From: JAVMKJ01 sp031732875
Lineage (GTDB): Bacteria; Pseudomonadota; Gammaproteobacteria; Competibacterales; Competibacteraceae
Length of the DNA: 37,506 nt
Assembly: GCA_031732875.1 (NCBI GenBank)
Contig: JAVMKL010000066.1
Span: 1 to 37,506, forward strand
Direction: 5' to 3'
Shown here piece after piece: positions 24,081 through 33,141 of the stretch. How positions within the stretch are numbered: the stretch's first letter is position 1; each line of letters opens with the position of its first letter. A program made the position numbers and the translations under genes. Below the pieces are notes generated by a model. It ran no database searches and had not been told where the DNA came from. It saw nothing but the letters and a program-made list of their open reading frames with translations.

Positions 24081-24884
24081 ATGGGGTTCGGTCATGGGCG
24101 CCGCCGGGGCGCGACGACGCTCAAACGCAAAGCGCCGGGTTCGCCGGGGCGGTGGAAAACCGTTCTGGAACCACCGTTGCGCTGGCTGGGGGTGATGCTG
24201 GCGCTGGGGGGCGTTGGCTTCGGTCTGTGGGCTGGTGGCCAGAAACTGCGGGATCCGGGCGTGTTTCCGTTGCGTCAGGTCCGCATCGAAGGCAAGTTGC
24301 GCAATCTGGCGGAGGAAGATTTTCAGCCTGTCGTGAGCGGCTATCTGGGTCGGAATTTTTTTATGGCCAATCTGGATGAGTTGCGCGCCGCCTTGGCCAC
24401 CAATCCCTGGGTCGAGGAGGTCGCCGTGCGGCGCTGGTGGCCGGATACCGTTGAAATCGATCTGCGCGAGCGGGTCGCCTTCGGCTACTGGGGCGAGCGC
24501 GAGATGGTGGATGTGAACGGTCGCCGGTTCCAGCCGGCGGTGGTGCGCCAGCCGGGCCCATGGCCACGGCTGGCCGGTCCGGACGGGCATGAAATGGCCT
24601 TGATCAGGACCTATCAACAGACCCGCGCGCTGTTGGAGCCAGTTGGATTGAAGTTGGCGAAGCTGGCCCAAGACGAACGGCGGGCCTGGTGGCTGACCTT
24701 CGACAACGGTCTGGAAGTGTATTTGGGGCGCGAGCAGTTCGAACGGCGACTGCGGCGACTGATTCGGGTCTATCCGCTGATTCTGTCCGCCCAGATCGAC
24801 CGGATCGCGGTGGTGGACATGCGCTATGTCAACGGATTTGCCGTGCGCTGGAAAGTGGGACCGCCGGCTCCGGCGGCGGGTTAG
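24081..24884 (+). CDS. ftsQ: Cell division protein FtsQ
   Basis: A 267-residue bitopic protein with a basic cytoplasmic N-terminus (GRRRGATTLKRKAPG), one membrane helix near 34-51 and a periplasmic POTRA domain (about 62-131, beginning FPLRQVRIEGKLRNL). The FtsQ domain follows with NPWVEEVAVRRWWPDTVEIDLRE and ERRLRRLIRVYP. FtsQ bridges early divisome proteins to FtsB/FtsL. The start ATG has GGGGAACGAG upstream. It ends 23 bp before ftsA. Confidence 0.94.
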   Translation: MGFGHGRRRGATTLKRKAPGSPGRWKTVLEPPLRWLGVMLALGGVGFGLWAGGQKLRDPGVFPLRQVRIEGKLRNLAEEDFQPVVSGYLGRNFFMANLDELRAALATNPWVEEVAVRRWWPDTVEIDLRERVAFGYWGEREMVDVNGRRFQPAVVRQPGPWPRLAGPDGHEMALIRTYQQTRALLEPVGLKLAKLAQDERRAWWLTFDNGLEVYLGREQFERRLRRLIRVYPLILSAQIDRIAVVDMRYVNGFAVRWKVGPPAPAAG

Positions 24885-24907
24885 GCGGTTGGAAGAACGG
24901 AACGGTC

Positions 24908-26140
24908 ATGGCGAAAAAAGAAGACAAGAACTTGATTGTCGGGCTCGATATCGGCACTTCGAAGGTGGTGGTGATCGTCGGCGAGGTAAGCCCGGACGGC
25001 ATGATCGATGTGGTCGGCCTCGGCTCTCACCCTTCGCGGGGTTTGAAGAAGGGGGTGGTGGTCAACATCGAGTCCACCGTCCAGTCGATCCAGCGTGCGG
25101 TGGACGAGGCGGAACGGATGGCCGGTTGCCGGATCCACTCAGTGTACACCGGCATCTCCGGCAGTCACATTCGGGGGCTCAATTCCCATGGCGTCACCGC
25201 CATCAAGAATCGAGAGGTGGCTCCGGAGGACGTGGAACGGGTCATCGAGGCGGCGCGGGTGGTGGCCATTCCGGCCGACCAGCAGATCCTGCACATCCTG
25301 CCGCAGGAGTTCATCATCGATAGCCAGGAAGGCATTCAGGATCCGGTCGGGATGTCCGGGGTGCGGCTGGAGGCGCGGGCGCACATCGTCACCGGCGCGG
25401 TCAGCGCGGCTCAGAACATCGTCAAGTGCGTGCAGCGCTGCGGGCTGGAAGTGGACGATGTAATCCTGCAGCAACTGGCGTCCAGCCGGGCGGTGCTGAC
25501 CCAGGACGAAAAGGAACTCGGCGTCTGTTTGCTCGACATCGGCGGCGGCACCACCGACCTGGCGGTATTCACTCACGGCGCGATCAGCCATACCGCGGTA
25601 ATTCCGATCGCCGGCGATCAGGTGACCAACGATATCGCCGTCGCCTTCCGCACCCCGACCCAGTCGGCCGAGGAGATCAAGATCCGGCATGCCTGCTGCC
25701 TGAAGCAATTGGCGCGGCCCGACGAGCGGATCGATGTGGCCAGCGTCGGCGACCGGGCGGCGCGGTCGCTGTCCCGCCACGATCTGGCCGAGGTGGTGGA
25801 GCCGCGTTACGAGGAGTTTTTCGAGATGGCGCAGGCACAGCTCCAGCGCAGCGGATTCGAGAATCTGATCGCGGCGGGCATGGTGTTGACGGGCGGCGGT
25901 TCCCGGATGGAGGGGGTCGTGGATCTGGCCGAGGACATCTTGCACATGCCGGTGCGTTTGGGCTTGCCGCACGACGTAACCGGGCTGCAGGACGTGGTGC
26001 GAAATCCACTTTATTCCACCGCGGTGGGGTTGCTTCTGTTTGGTAACGAAAATCGGCCGGTCAAACCCGGGCCGGTGTCGCGAGCGGGCCACAAGGGATT
26101 ATGGGCCCGGATGAAAAACTGGTTTCAGGGGAATTTCTAG
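24908..26140 (+). CDS. ftsA: Cell division protein FtsA
   Basis: A 410-residue actin-like ATPase that ties FtsZ filaments to the membrane. The frame is open far upstream through ftsQ, but the conserved start MAKKEDKNLIVGLDIGTSK fixes the ATG at 24908. The nucleotide-binding phrase DIGGGTTDLAVF is at 210-221, and GGGSRMEGVVDLAE is near the end. The last residues (LWARMKNWFQGNF) form the amphipathic membrane-targeting helix, as in E. coli. ftsZ follows after 54 bp, as in other gammaproteobacteria. Confidence 0.97.
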   Translation: MAKKEDKNLIVGLDIGTSKVVVIVGEVSPDGMIDVVGLGSHPSRGLKKGVVVNIESTVQSIQRAVDEAERMAGCRIHSVYTGISGSHIRGLNSHGVTAIKNREVAPEDVERVIEAARVVAIPADQQILHILPQEFIIDSQEGIQDPVGMSGVRLEARAHIVTGAVSAAQNIVKCVQRCGLEVDDVILQQLASSRAVLTQDEKELGVCLLDIGGGTTDLAVFTHGAISHTAVIPIAGDQVTNDIAVAFRTPTQSAEEIKIRHACCLKQLARPDERIDVASVGDRAARSLSRHDLAEVVEPRYEEFFEMAQAQLQRSGFENLIAAGMVLTGGGSRMEGVVDLAEDILHMPVRLGLPHDVTGLQDVVRNPLYSTAVGLLLFGNENRPVKPGPVSRAGHKGLWARMKNWFQGNF

Positions 26141-26194
26141 TTTGTTGGGTCGAGTGATGTCGGGTCGAGAACCACTGATCGAGGAGAGGCCGTT

Positions 26195-27367
26195 ATGTTC
26201 GAACTGATGGATACCAAGGCGGAGAGCGCCATCATCAAGGTGATCGGCGTGGGTGGCGGCGGCAGCAACGCCGTACAGCACATGCTGTGCGCCAGTATCG
26301 AGGGCGTGGATTTCATCTGCGCCAACACCGACGCACAGGCGTTGAAAACCTGCACGGTGCCGATCACCCTCCAAATGGGCGCCAACATCACCAAGGGGTT
26401 GGGAGCGGGAGCCAACCCCGATGTCGGCAAGCAGGCCGCCCAGGAGGATTCCGAACGCATTCGGGAGGCGATACAGGGCGCCGACATGGTGTTCATCACC
26501 GCTGGCATGGGTGGCGGCACCGGGACCGGCGCGGCCCCGGTGGTCGCGCAACTGGCTCGGGAGATGGGCGTGCTGACGGTGGCGGTGGTGACCAAGCCTT
26601 TCCCGTTCGAGGGCAAGAAGCGCATGGAAGTGGCGATGCGCGGTATCCGCGAACTGAGCGAAACCGTGGATTCGCTGATCACCATCCCCAACGAGAAGCT
26701 GTTGACCGTGCTGGGCAAGAGCGCCAGTTTGCTGGATGCCTTCAAGGCCGCCAACGACGTGCTGTTGGGGGCGGTGCAGGGTATCGCCGAGCTGATCACC
26801 AACCCAGGCCTGATCAATGTGGACTTCGCCGACGTGCGCACGGTGATGTCGGAGATGGGGATGGCGATGATGGGCACTGGCCGGGCGGTCGGCGACGGGC
26901 GCGCCCGCGAGGCGGCCGAGGCGGCCATCGCCAGCCCGTTGCTGGAGAACTTCAATCTGTCCGGCGCCCGGGGCCTGCTGGTGAACATCACCTCGGGCAT
27001 GGATCTGACCATCGGCGAGTTCGACGAGGTCGGCAACATCATCAAGGAACTGGCCGCCGATGATGCCACCGTGGTGGTCGGCACGGCGATCGATCCCGAC
27101 ATGCGCAACGAGTTGCGGGTGACCATCGTCGCCACCGGCATCGGCCAGGGCGCTCCGGCCAAGCAGGCCGGCCCGCGCGAACGGGAGGCGGCGATCCCGC
27201 ACGTCAAGCTGGTCCAGCGGGTGGGTGAGGGGGAGCCGCATTTCCGCCATGACCGGCCCAGTACCCGCCAGAAGGCGGTCGGCGATGGGCTGAGCGAGTC
27301 GCGGGAACGGGCGGACGAACTGGATTATCTGGATATTCCGGCATTCCTGCGCCGTCAGGCGGATTGA
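26195..27367 (+). CDS. ftsZ: Cell division GTPase FtsZ
   Basis: A 390-residue tubulin homologue that forms the Z-ring. The tubulin signature GGGTGTG is at 106-112, the N-terminal GVGGGGSNAV loop is at 18-27, and VRTVMSEMGMAMMGTG is near the T7 region. A short variable linker (about 318-376) leads to the conserved C-terminal peptide DYLDIPAFLRRQAD, which binds FtsA, ZipA and ZapD. zapD is also in this window. GAGGAGAGG is a strong ribosome site 6 bases before the ATG. A 310-bp intergenic region follows, rather than a tight junction to lpxC. Confidence 0.98.
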   Translation: MFELMDTKAESAIIKVIGVGGGGSNAVQHMLCASIEGVDFICANTDAQALKTCTVPITLQMGANITKGLGAGANPDVGKQAAQEDSERIREAIQGADMVFITAGMGGGTGTGAAPVVAQLAREMGVLTVAVVTKPFPFEGKKRMEVAMRGIRELSETVDSLITIPNEKLLTVLGKSASLLDAFKAANDVLLGAVQGIAELITNPGLINVDFADVRTVMSEMGMAMMGTGRAVGDGRAREAAEAAIASPLLENFNLSGARGLLVNITSGMDLTIGEFDEVGNIIKELAADDATVVVGTAIDPDMRNELRVTIVATGIGQGAPAKQAGPREREAAIPHVKLVQRVGEGEPHFRHDRPSTRQKAVGDGLSESRERADELDYLDIPAFLRRQAD

Positions 27368-27464
27368 GCAGAGGTCCGCCGGGATGGGTCCCTGATCGAT
27401 CAATGATTCGGCCGCCGCCAGCGATGGGCGCGCGCGGCGGTCCGATTCCACCCTGGAGTATGAA

Positions 27465-27497
27465 TTTCGCAACTTAACAACGTTGTTAGTTGCGAAA
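27465..27497. promoter_or_regulatory. Near-perfect inverted repeat upstream of lpxC
   Basis: The left arm (27465-27481) and right arm (27482-27497) pair over 16 bases with one bulged T and no spacer. The core TAACAACGTTGTTA (27475-27488) is a perfect 14-bp palindrome. Further GTTGC elements lie at 27509-27513 and, inverted, at 27544-27548. The first three GTTGC/GCAAC elements start 20 bp apart (27469, 27489, 27509). The layout suggests a protein-binding operator; no regulator is known to me. Confidence 0.55.
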
Positions 27498-27509
27498 GAG
27501 AAACAAAAG

Positions 27510-27539
27510 TTGCAGTATCGCTACTTAGTGTGGTATCTT
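27510..27539 (+). promoter_or_regulatory. Candidate lpxC promoter
   Basis: TTGCAG (27510-27515) and TATCTT (27534-27539) are separated by 18 bp and fit a sigma-70 promoter. The -35 box overlaps one GTTGC element, and the expected start near 27546 overlaps another, so binding there could control transcription. This is a prediction from sequence only. Confidence 0.4.
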
Positions 27540-27677
27540 TGCTGCAACTCACTATGGCGTTCCTGTTACCGGCAACCCGCGAGGGCTGGCCGGCGGGTCC
27601 GCGAACATGCGATCCCTAATTCGCGGGATGAGTCCGGCGCCATACTCCAGATCAATCGATGTGTTGGGGGACCTAAG

Positions 27678-28592
27678 ATGATTAGGCAGCGAACCTTGAA
27701 AAATGCCATTCGGGCGACCGGCGTCGGCTTGCACACCGGCGACAAGGTCTATTTGACGTTGCGGCCAGCGGCGCCCGATGCCGGCATTGTGTTCCGGCGG
27801 GTCGATCTGCCCGAACCGGTGGAGATCAAGGCCTGCCCGCGGAATGTCGGGGACACCCAACTCTCCACCTCGCTGGTCAGGGGGAAGACGCGGATTTCCA
27901 CGGTCGAGCATCTGCTGTCGGCGTTCGCGGGGTTAGGCATCGACAACGCCTGCGTGGACGTGAGCGCCGCCGAGGTGCCGATCATGGATGGCAGCGCTGG
28001 GCCCTTCGTGTTTTTGATCCAGTCGGCCGGCATTCAGGAGCAGAACGTTCCCAAGCGCTTCATCCGCATCAAGAAACCGGTGCTGGTCGAGGATGGCGAC
28101 AAGTGGGCCCGATTCGATCCCTTCGATGGCTTCAAAGTCGAGTTCACCATCTCTTTCGACCATCCGCTGTTCAGGGGCCGCAACCAGCACGCGGTCGTGG
28201 ATTTCTCGACCACCTCCTTCGTCAAGGAGGTCAGCCGGGCGCGCACCTTCGGCTTCATGCGCGATCTCGAGTACCTGCGGGAACGGCGGCTGGCCTTGGG
28301 CGGTACCTTGGACAACGCCATCGTGGTGGACGACTACCGGATTCTGAACGAGGATGGGCTGCGCTACGAGGACGAGTTCGTCAAGCATAAAATTCTGGAC
28401 GCCATCGGTGACCTGTATCTGTTGGGCCGTAGCCTGATCGGCGGGTTCAACGGCTACAAGTCCGGTCATGCGCTGAACAATCGCCTGTTGCGGGCGTTGC
28501 TGGCGGACAGCGCCGCCTGGGAGGAAGTGACCTTCAGCGACGAGCGGCAGGCGCCGATTTCCTACCTGCAGCCGGCCCAGGCTACTCGCTGA
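27678..28592 (+). CDS. lpxC: UDP-3-O-acyl-GlcNAc deacetylase LpxC
   Basis: A 304-residue zinc amidase that performs the committed step of lipid A synthesis. The start is the ATG at 27678 (MIRQRTLKNAIRATGVGLH), preceded by a G-run. The zinc ligands are His78 (in TVEHLLSAFAGLGID), His237 and Asp241 (in KHKILDAIGD). Glu77 is the general base, and His264 lies in KSGHALNN. All match E. coli LpxC nearly residue for residue. It is cytoplasmic and is normally controlled by FtsH proteolysis. It ends the dcw cluster and is followed by a terminator. Confidence 0.97.
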   Translation: MIRQRTLKNAIRATGVGLHTGDKVYLTLRPAAPDAGIVFRRVDLPEPVEIKACPRNVGDTQLSTSLVRGKTRISTVEHLLSAFAGLGIDNACVDVSAAEVPIMDGSAGPFVFLIQSAGIQEQNVPKRFIRIKKPVLVEDGDKWARFDPFDGFKVEFTISFDHPLFRGRNQHAVVDFSTTSFVKEVSRARTFGFMRDLEYLRERRLALGGTLDNAIVVDDYRILNEDGLRYEDEFVKHKILDAIGDLYLLGRSLIGGFNGYKSGHALNNRLLRALLADSAAWEEVTFSDERQAPISYLQPAQATR

Positions 28593-28634
28593 GCCTTCGA
28601 TTCCGGTTTCATTCCCCCTATCGTGGGTCCGATG

Positions 28635-28670
28635 CGGCTTTCCGGCAATCCCGGAAAGCCGTTCTCGTTT
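28635..28670 (+). terminator. Intrinsic terminator after lpxC
   Basis: A perfect 11-bp stem (CGGCTTTCCGG with CCGGAAAGCCG), a 5-base loop CAATC, and then TTCTCGTTT. It lies 42 bp after the lpxC stop and about 105 bp before secA, so it separates the dcw cluster from secA. Confidence 0.85.
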
Positions 28671-28775
28671 CCGATTTCGCGTCCGACCGCCGGACCCGCC
28701 GCGAAAAAATGCCGCCGCTGGGGTATCATTTCTCGCTTGAATTGATTGAGCGACCAAGCGAAGGGCTCCCGATTG

Positions 28776-31499
28776 ATGAATATCCTGAAAGCAATGTTTG
28801 GCAGTCGCAACGACCGCGTGATCCGCCGGATGCGCAAGGTGGCAGATCGGATCAATGCTCTGGAACCGGGCATCGCGGCGCTGGGCGACGCGGAACTGCG
28901 CGCCAAGACCGACGAGTTCAAGAGCCGCCTGGCCCAAGGTGAGACGCTGGACGCGCTCTTGCCCGAGGCGTTCGCGGTGGTGCGCGAGGCCAGCAAGCGT
29001 ACTCTGGAGATGCGGCATTTCGATGTCCAGTTAATCGGCGGCATCGTGCTGCACGAGGGCAAAATCGCCGAGATGCGCACCGGCGAGGGCAAGACCCTGG
29101 TGGCGACCCTGCCGGTGTACCTGAACGCGCTGACCGGCAACGGCGTGCACGTGGTGACGGTCAACGACTATTTGGCCCGGCGCGACGCCGACTGGATGGG
29201 CCAGATCTACCGCTTTCTGGGCATGAGCGTGGGCGTGGTGATCGCCGGCATGAGCCCGGAGGAGAAGCGCGCCGCTTACGGCTCCGACATCACCTACGGC
29301 ACCAACAACGAGTACGGCTTCGATTACCTGCGCGACAACATGGCCTTCGGTCTGGAGCAGAAGGTGCAGCGATCACTGCACTACGCCTTGGTGGACGAGG
29401 TAGACTCGATCCTGATCGACGAGGCGCGCACGCCGCTGATTATCTCAGGCCCGGCCGAGGAGAGTTCCGAGCTTTACCGCCGGGTCAACCAGATCGTACC
29501 GAGGTTGGTTCGCCAGAAGGAAGAGGAGGGACCGGGCGACTACTGGGTGGATGAAAAGGTCAAGCAGGTCTACCTGACCGAGGACGGTCACCAGCGGGTC
29601 GAGGATCTGTTGCTGGAAGCCGGACTGCTGCATGGGGGCGAGAGCCTGTACGATGCCGCCAACCTCGGCGTGTTCCATCACCTGAACGCCTGTCTGCGGG
29701 CGCACGCTCTGTTCCACAGGGACGTGGAGTACATCGTGCGCGAAGGCGAAGTCATCATCGTCGACGAATTCACCGGTCGGACCATGCCGGGCCGGCGCTG
29801 GTCGGACGGCTTGCACCAGGCTATCGAGGCCAAGGAAGGCGTGCCGATCCAGGCCGAGAACCAGACCCTGGCCTCGATCACCTTCCAGAATTACTTCCGC
29901 CTGTACCAGAAATTGGCGGGAATGACCGGCACCGCCGATACCGAAGCCTTCGAGTTCCAGCAGATCTACGAGTTGGAGGTGATCGTGGTGCCCACTCATC
30001 TGCCGATGATCCGCAAGGACAACGGCGATCTGGTGTTCCTCACCCCCCAGGAAAAGTTCGAGGCGGTGCTGGCCGACATCCGCGACTGCCGCCAGCGCGG
30101 CCAGCCAACCCTGGTCGGCACCACCTCCATCGAGGTGTCGGAACTGCTGTCCAATCTGCTCGACAAGGACAAGATTCCCCATCAGGTACTGAACGCCAAA
30201 CAGCACGAACGGGAGGCGGAAATCATCGCCCAGGCCGGCCGGCCGGGGACGGTGACCATCGCCACCAACATGGCCGGCCGCGGCACCGATATCGTACTCG
30301 GCGGCAACCTTCAGGCGGAATTGAAGGCGCTGGATCCGGAGGCTGGTGAGGATGTCCGCGAGGATGTTCGGAAGGCTTGGTGGCAGCGGCACGAACAAGT
30401 GGTAGCCGCCGGCGGCTTGCACGTGGTCGGCACCGAACGGCACGAATCGCGGCGCATCGACAATCAGTTGCGCGGTCGTTCCGGCCGGCAGGGTGACCCT
30501 GGTTCCAGCCGTTTTTACCTGTCCTTGGAGGACAACCTGCTCCGCATTTTCGCCTCCGACCGGGTGGCGGGGCTGATGCAGAAGTTGGGGATGCAGAAGG
30601 GCGAGGCCATCGAGCATCCCTGGGTGACCAAGGCCATCGAGAATGCCCAGCGTAAAGTTGAGGCTCACAACTTCGACATTCGCAAGAACCTGCTGGAATT
30701 CGACGACGTCGCCAACGACCAGCGCAAGGTGATGTACCGCTGGCGCAACGAACTGATGGAATCCGAGGACGTGTCGGAGACGCTGAAGGACATGCGCGCC
30801 GAGGTGCTCAAACAGGTGATCGATCCGTACATCCCGCCGCAGAGCCTGGAAGAGCAGTGGAACGTGGCTGGCTTGGAGGAGGCATTGCAGAAGGACTTCG
30901 ATCTTGCCCTGCCGGTCCGCGCCTGGCTGGATGCCGATCACGACCTGCACGAGGAGCCGTTGCGGGAGCGGATTCAGAGCGAACTGGATCGGGCTTACGC
31001 CCGAAAGGAAGCGCTGGTCGGCGCGCCCTGGATGCGGCAGTTCGAGAAGGCGGTGCTGCTGCAGGTGCTGGATGCCCACTGGCGCGAGCATCTGGCGGCG
31101 ATGGACTATCTGCGCCAGGGGATTCACCTGCGCGGCTACGCTCAGAAAAATCCCAAGCAGGAGTACAAGCGCGAAGCCTTCGAGATGTTTCAGGCGCTGG
31201 TGCAACGCATTCACCAGGAGGCAATCGGCTTCCTGGCGCGGGCCCAGTTCCAGACCGAACCGGAACCGATCCCCGAGCCGCGCCGGCCGACGCCCGTCGC
31301 CATGCGCTTCGAGCACGCTGAAGTATCGGCCCTGGCGGAGGGCGAGGCTGAGGAGGAAGATCGTTCCGGCATCGAGATTCGCCATCAAACGGCGTCCCAG
31401 ACCCCGTTCGTGCGCGAAGGCCGCAAGGTCGGCCGCAACGAACCCTGCCCTTGCGGTTCGGGCAAGAAGTACAAGCATTGTCACGGCCAGTTGAACTGA
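28776..31499 (+). CDS. secA: Preprotein translocase ATPase SecA
   Basis: A 907-residue motor that drives proteins through SecYEG. The ATG at 28776 gives the typical start MNILKAMFGSRNDR; a TTG at 28746 is rejected. The Walker A loop GEGKT is at 103-107, and DEVDSILIDEARTPL is the DEAD-like Walker B region. The preprotein cross-linking domain, the helical wing and scaffold follow, and the C-terminus ends with the zinc motif CPCGSGKKYKHCHG, which binds SecB. In E. coli the arrest peptide secM precedes secA, but here the 183-bp gap after lpxC holds only a terminator and no open frame of that kind. Confidence 0.98.
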   Translation: MNILKAMFGSRNDRVIRRMRKVADRINALEPGIAALGDAELRAKTDEFKSRLAQGETLDALLPEAFAVVREASKRTLEMRHFDVQLIGGIVLHEGKIAEMRTGEGKTLVATLPVYLNALTGNGVHVVTVNDYLARRDADWMGQIYRFLGMSVGVVIAGMSPEEKRAAYGSDITYGTNNEYGFDYLRDNMAFGLEQKVQRSLHYALVDEVDSILIDEARTPLIISGPAEESSELYRRVNQIVPRLVRQKEEEGPGDYWVDEKVKQVYLTEDGHQRVEDLLLEAGLLHGGESLYDAANLGVFHHLNACLRAHALFHRDVEYIVREGEVIIVDEFTGRTMPGRRWSDGLHQAIEAKEGVPIQAENQTLASITFQNYFRLYQKLAGMTGTADTEAFEFQQIYELEVIVVPTHLPMIRKDNGDLVFLTPQEKFEAVLADIRDCRQRGQPTLVGTTSIEVSELLSNLLDKDKIPHQVLNAKQHEREAEIIAQAGRPGTVTIATNMAGRGTDIVLGGNLQAELKALDPEAGEDVREDVRKAWWQRHEQVVAAGGLHVVGTERHESRRIDNQLRGRSGRQGDPGSSRFYLSLEDNLLRIFASDRVAGLMQKLGMQKGEAIEHPWVTKAIENAQRKVEAHNFDIRKNLLEFDDVANDQRKVMYRWRNELMESEDVSETLKDMRAEVLKQVIDPYIPPQSLEEQWNVAGLEEALQKDFDLALPVRAWLDADHDLHEEPLRERIQSELDRAYARKEALVGAPWMRQFEKAVLLQVLDAHWREHLAAMDYLRQGIHLRGYAQKNPKQEYKREAFEMFQALVQRIHQEAIGFLARAQFQTEPEPIPEPRRPTPVAMRFEHAEVSALAEGEAEEEDRSGIEIRHQTASQTPFVREGRKVGRNEPCPCGSGKKYKHCHGQLN

Positions 31500-31513
31500 G
31501 CGGGGAAGCGGGT

Positions 31514-32704
31514 ATGGAACCGTTCGCTGTCGCCGGCATCCGTTTGGGTACGACCCGCGCCGGCATCAAGTATCCCGACCGCCGCGATCTGGTGGTGATC
31601 GAAGCCGCGCCCGGAACCCGGGCCGCCGCCGTGTTCACTCGCAATGCCTTCCGCGCCGCGCCGATTACCGTGGCGTGCGCCCATCTGGTGACCGCCAGTC
31701 CCCGCTATCTGGTGATCAATACCGGCAACGCCAATGCCGGTACCGGCCGGCAAGGACTGGTGGACGCCGAGGCGACCTGCCGGGCGCTGGCGGAACGGAC
31801 CGGTTGCCGGCTCCAGGAGGTGCTGCCGTTTTCCACCGGCGTCATCGGCGAGCCTCTGCCGCTGTTCCGGGTGCTCGTCGGGTTGCCCGCGGCCCTGGCG
31901 GAGTTGCGGGCCGATGGCTGGACTGAAGCGGCTTGCGGCATCATGACCACCGACACTCGACCGAAATGGGCATCGCGGCGGTTGATGCTCGATGGGCGGG
32001 AGATAACGGTCACTGGCATCGCCAAGGGTGCGGGCATGATTCGGCCGGACATGGCGACCATGCTGGCCTTCGTCGCCACCGACGCCGTCGCGGACGAGAT
32101 CCTGCTGCGGCGAGTCCTGACGGATGCGGTCGCCGAATCTTTCAACGCCATCACCGTGGATGGCGACACCTCGACCAACGACGCTTGCGTGCTGCTGGCG
32201 ACCGGTCGGTCGGGCGCGAACGTGGCCGGGGAAGGTGAGGATTTCGCTCGTTTCGCCGCCGCGGTGAGCGAGGTTTGCGTCGAACTGGCCCAAGCCATCG
32301 TCCGCGACGGCGAGGGAGCCACCAAGTTCATCACCATTCGAGTCGAGGGCGGCCTGGACGAGGCCGAATGCCGGCAGGTGGCCTATACCATCGCCCATTC
32401 GCCGTTGGTCAAGACTGCTTTCTTCGCCGCCGATCCCAACTGGGGACGGATTCTGGCGGCGGTGGGCCGGGCGGGGCTAGCGGATCTGGATCTGGAACGG
32501 GTGGCCATCCATCTGGACGAGGTCTGCATCGTCCGCGAGGGCGGCCGCGCCCCGGATTACACCGAGGAACGGGGGCAGGACGTCATGCGCCGGCCCGACA
32601 TCGCCATTCGGGTCCAACTCGGTCGGGGCGAAGCGGCGGCGCGAATCTGGACCACCGATTTGTCCTTCGACTACGTGCGCATCAACGCCGAATACCGGAC
32701 GTGA
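31514..32704 (+). CDS. argJ: Glutamate N-acetyltransferase / ornithine acetyltransferase ArgJ
   Basis: A 396-residue enzyme of arginine synthesis that moves acetyl from N-acetylornithine to glutamate. It is made as a precursor that cuts itself. The cleavage site is visible in KGAGMIRPDMATML, between Ala181 and Thr182; Thr182 becomes the N-terminal nucleophile of the beta chain. ITVDGDTSTNDACVLLATG and FFAADPNWGRILAAVGRAG are further signatures. Whether it also uses acetyl-CoA (bifunctional) cannot be read here. The start ATG at 31514 follows GGGGAAGCGGG, 14 bp after secA. Its stop overlaps the next start by 4 bases (GTGA). Confidence 0.96.
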   Translation: MEPFAVAGIRLGTTRAGIKYPDRRDLVVIEAAPGTRAAAVFTRNAFRAAPITVACAHLVTASPRYLVINTGNANAGTGRQGLVDAEATCRALAERTGCRLQEVLPFSTGVIGEPLPLFRVLVGLPAALAELRADGWTEAACGIMTTDTRPKWASRRLMLDGREITVTGIAKGAGMIRPDMATMLAFVATDAVADEILLRRVLTDAVAESFNAITVDGDTSTNDACVLLATGRSGANVAGEGEDFARFAAAVSEVCVELAQAIVRDGEGATKFITIRVEGGLDEAECRQVAYTIAHSPLVKTAFFAADPNWGRILAAVGRAGLADLDLERVAIHLDEVCIVREGGRAPDYTEERGQDVMRRPDIAIRVQLGRGEAAARIWTTDLSFDYVRINAEYRT

Positions 32705-33111
32705 GCGCCGTGGATCCGGCCACGATCCACGTGGCGGTGGGTATCGTCACCAATCCCGCCGGGGCGGTATTGATCGCCCGCCGGCCCGATCACGCGTACC
32801 AAGGCGGTCTGTGGGAGTTTCCCGGCGGCAAGGTCGAGGAAGGCGAACCGGTGGAAGCGGCGTTGATCCGCGAGCTGCATGAGGAACTGGGCATTGTGGT
32901 GCAGGCTGCCGAACCCTGGTTGTGGATACGGCATGCCTATCCCGACAAAACGGTTCTGCTGGACGTGTGGCGGGTGACGGCCTATCGCGGTGAACCGCAC
33001 GGCCGGGAAGGGCAGCCGCTGGCGTGGACGTCGGCGGCGACCATGGCGGACTTCGCCTTCCCGGCCGCCGACGAACCGATCATCGCGGCCCTGCTGGGTA
33101 CCAGGAGTTAG
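32701..33111 (+). CDS. mutT: MutT-like nudix hydrolase
   Basis: A 136-residue nudix protein. The nudix box runs GGKVEEGEPVEAALIRELHE with EELGI following, and fits Gx5Ex7REUxEExGU exactly. FPGGK and the final EPIIAALL are typical of MutT, which hydrolyses 8-oxo-dGTP to prevent A:T to C:G errors. I use the GTG at 32701, which overlaps the argJ stop; a GTG at 32710 is possible. The mutT position next to argJ and secA is the same as in Pseudomonas, which supports MutT over other nudix enzymes. It converges on zapD with only 30 bp between. Confidence 0.9.
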   Translation: MSAVDPATIHVAVGIVTNPAGAVLIARRPDHAYQGGLWEFPGGKVEEGEPVEAALIRELHEELGIVVQAAEPWLWIRHAYPDKTVLLDVWRVTAYRGEPHGREGQPLAWTSAATMADFAFPAADEPIIAALLGTRS

Positions 33112-33141
33112 GCAAGGGCCTGATACTTGCTCTCGTTCGGA

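Larger units (their letters stand above)
27368..27677 (+). promoter_or_regulatory. ftsZ-lpxC intergenic region
   Basis: This 310-bp stretch has no gene of its own. The frame of lpxC is open from 27483, but the LpxC family start fits only the ATG at 27678. The middle part (27465-27549) is AT-richer and carries an inverted-repeat array and a candidate promoter, listed separately. GC-rich repeats near 27408-27441 could fold but lack a U-run, so I do not call a terminator for ftsZ. Confidence 0.6.

Noticed and set aside
27465..27497. Rho-independent terminator after ftsZ
   Set aside because: The inverted repeat has practically no loop, is not GC-rich and is not followed by a T-run on either strand, so an operator is more likely.
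28593..28775. secM-like arrest peptide gene
   Set aside because: No open frame with a signal peptide and an arrest-like C-terminus is present between lpxC and secA.
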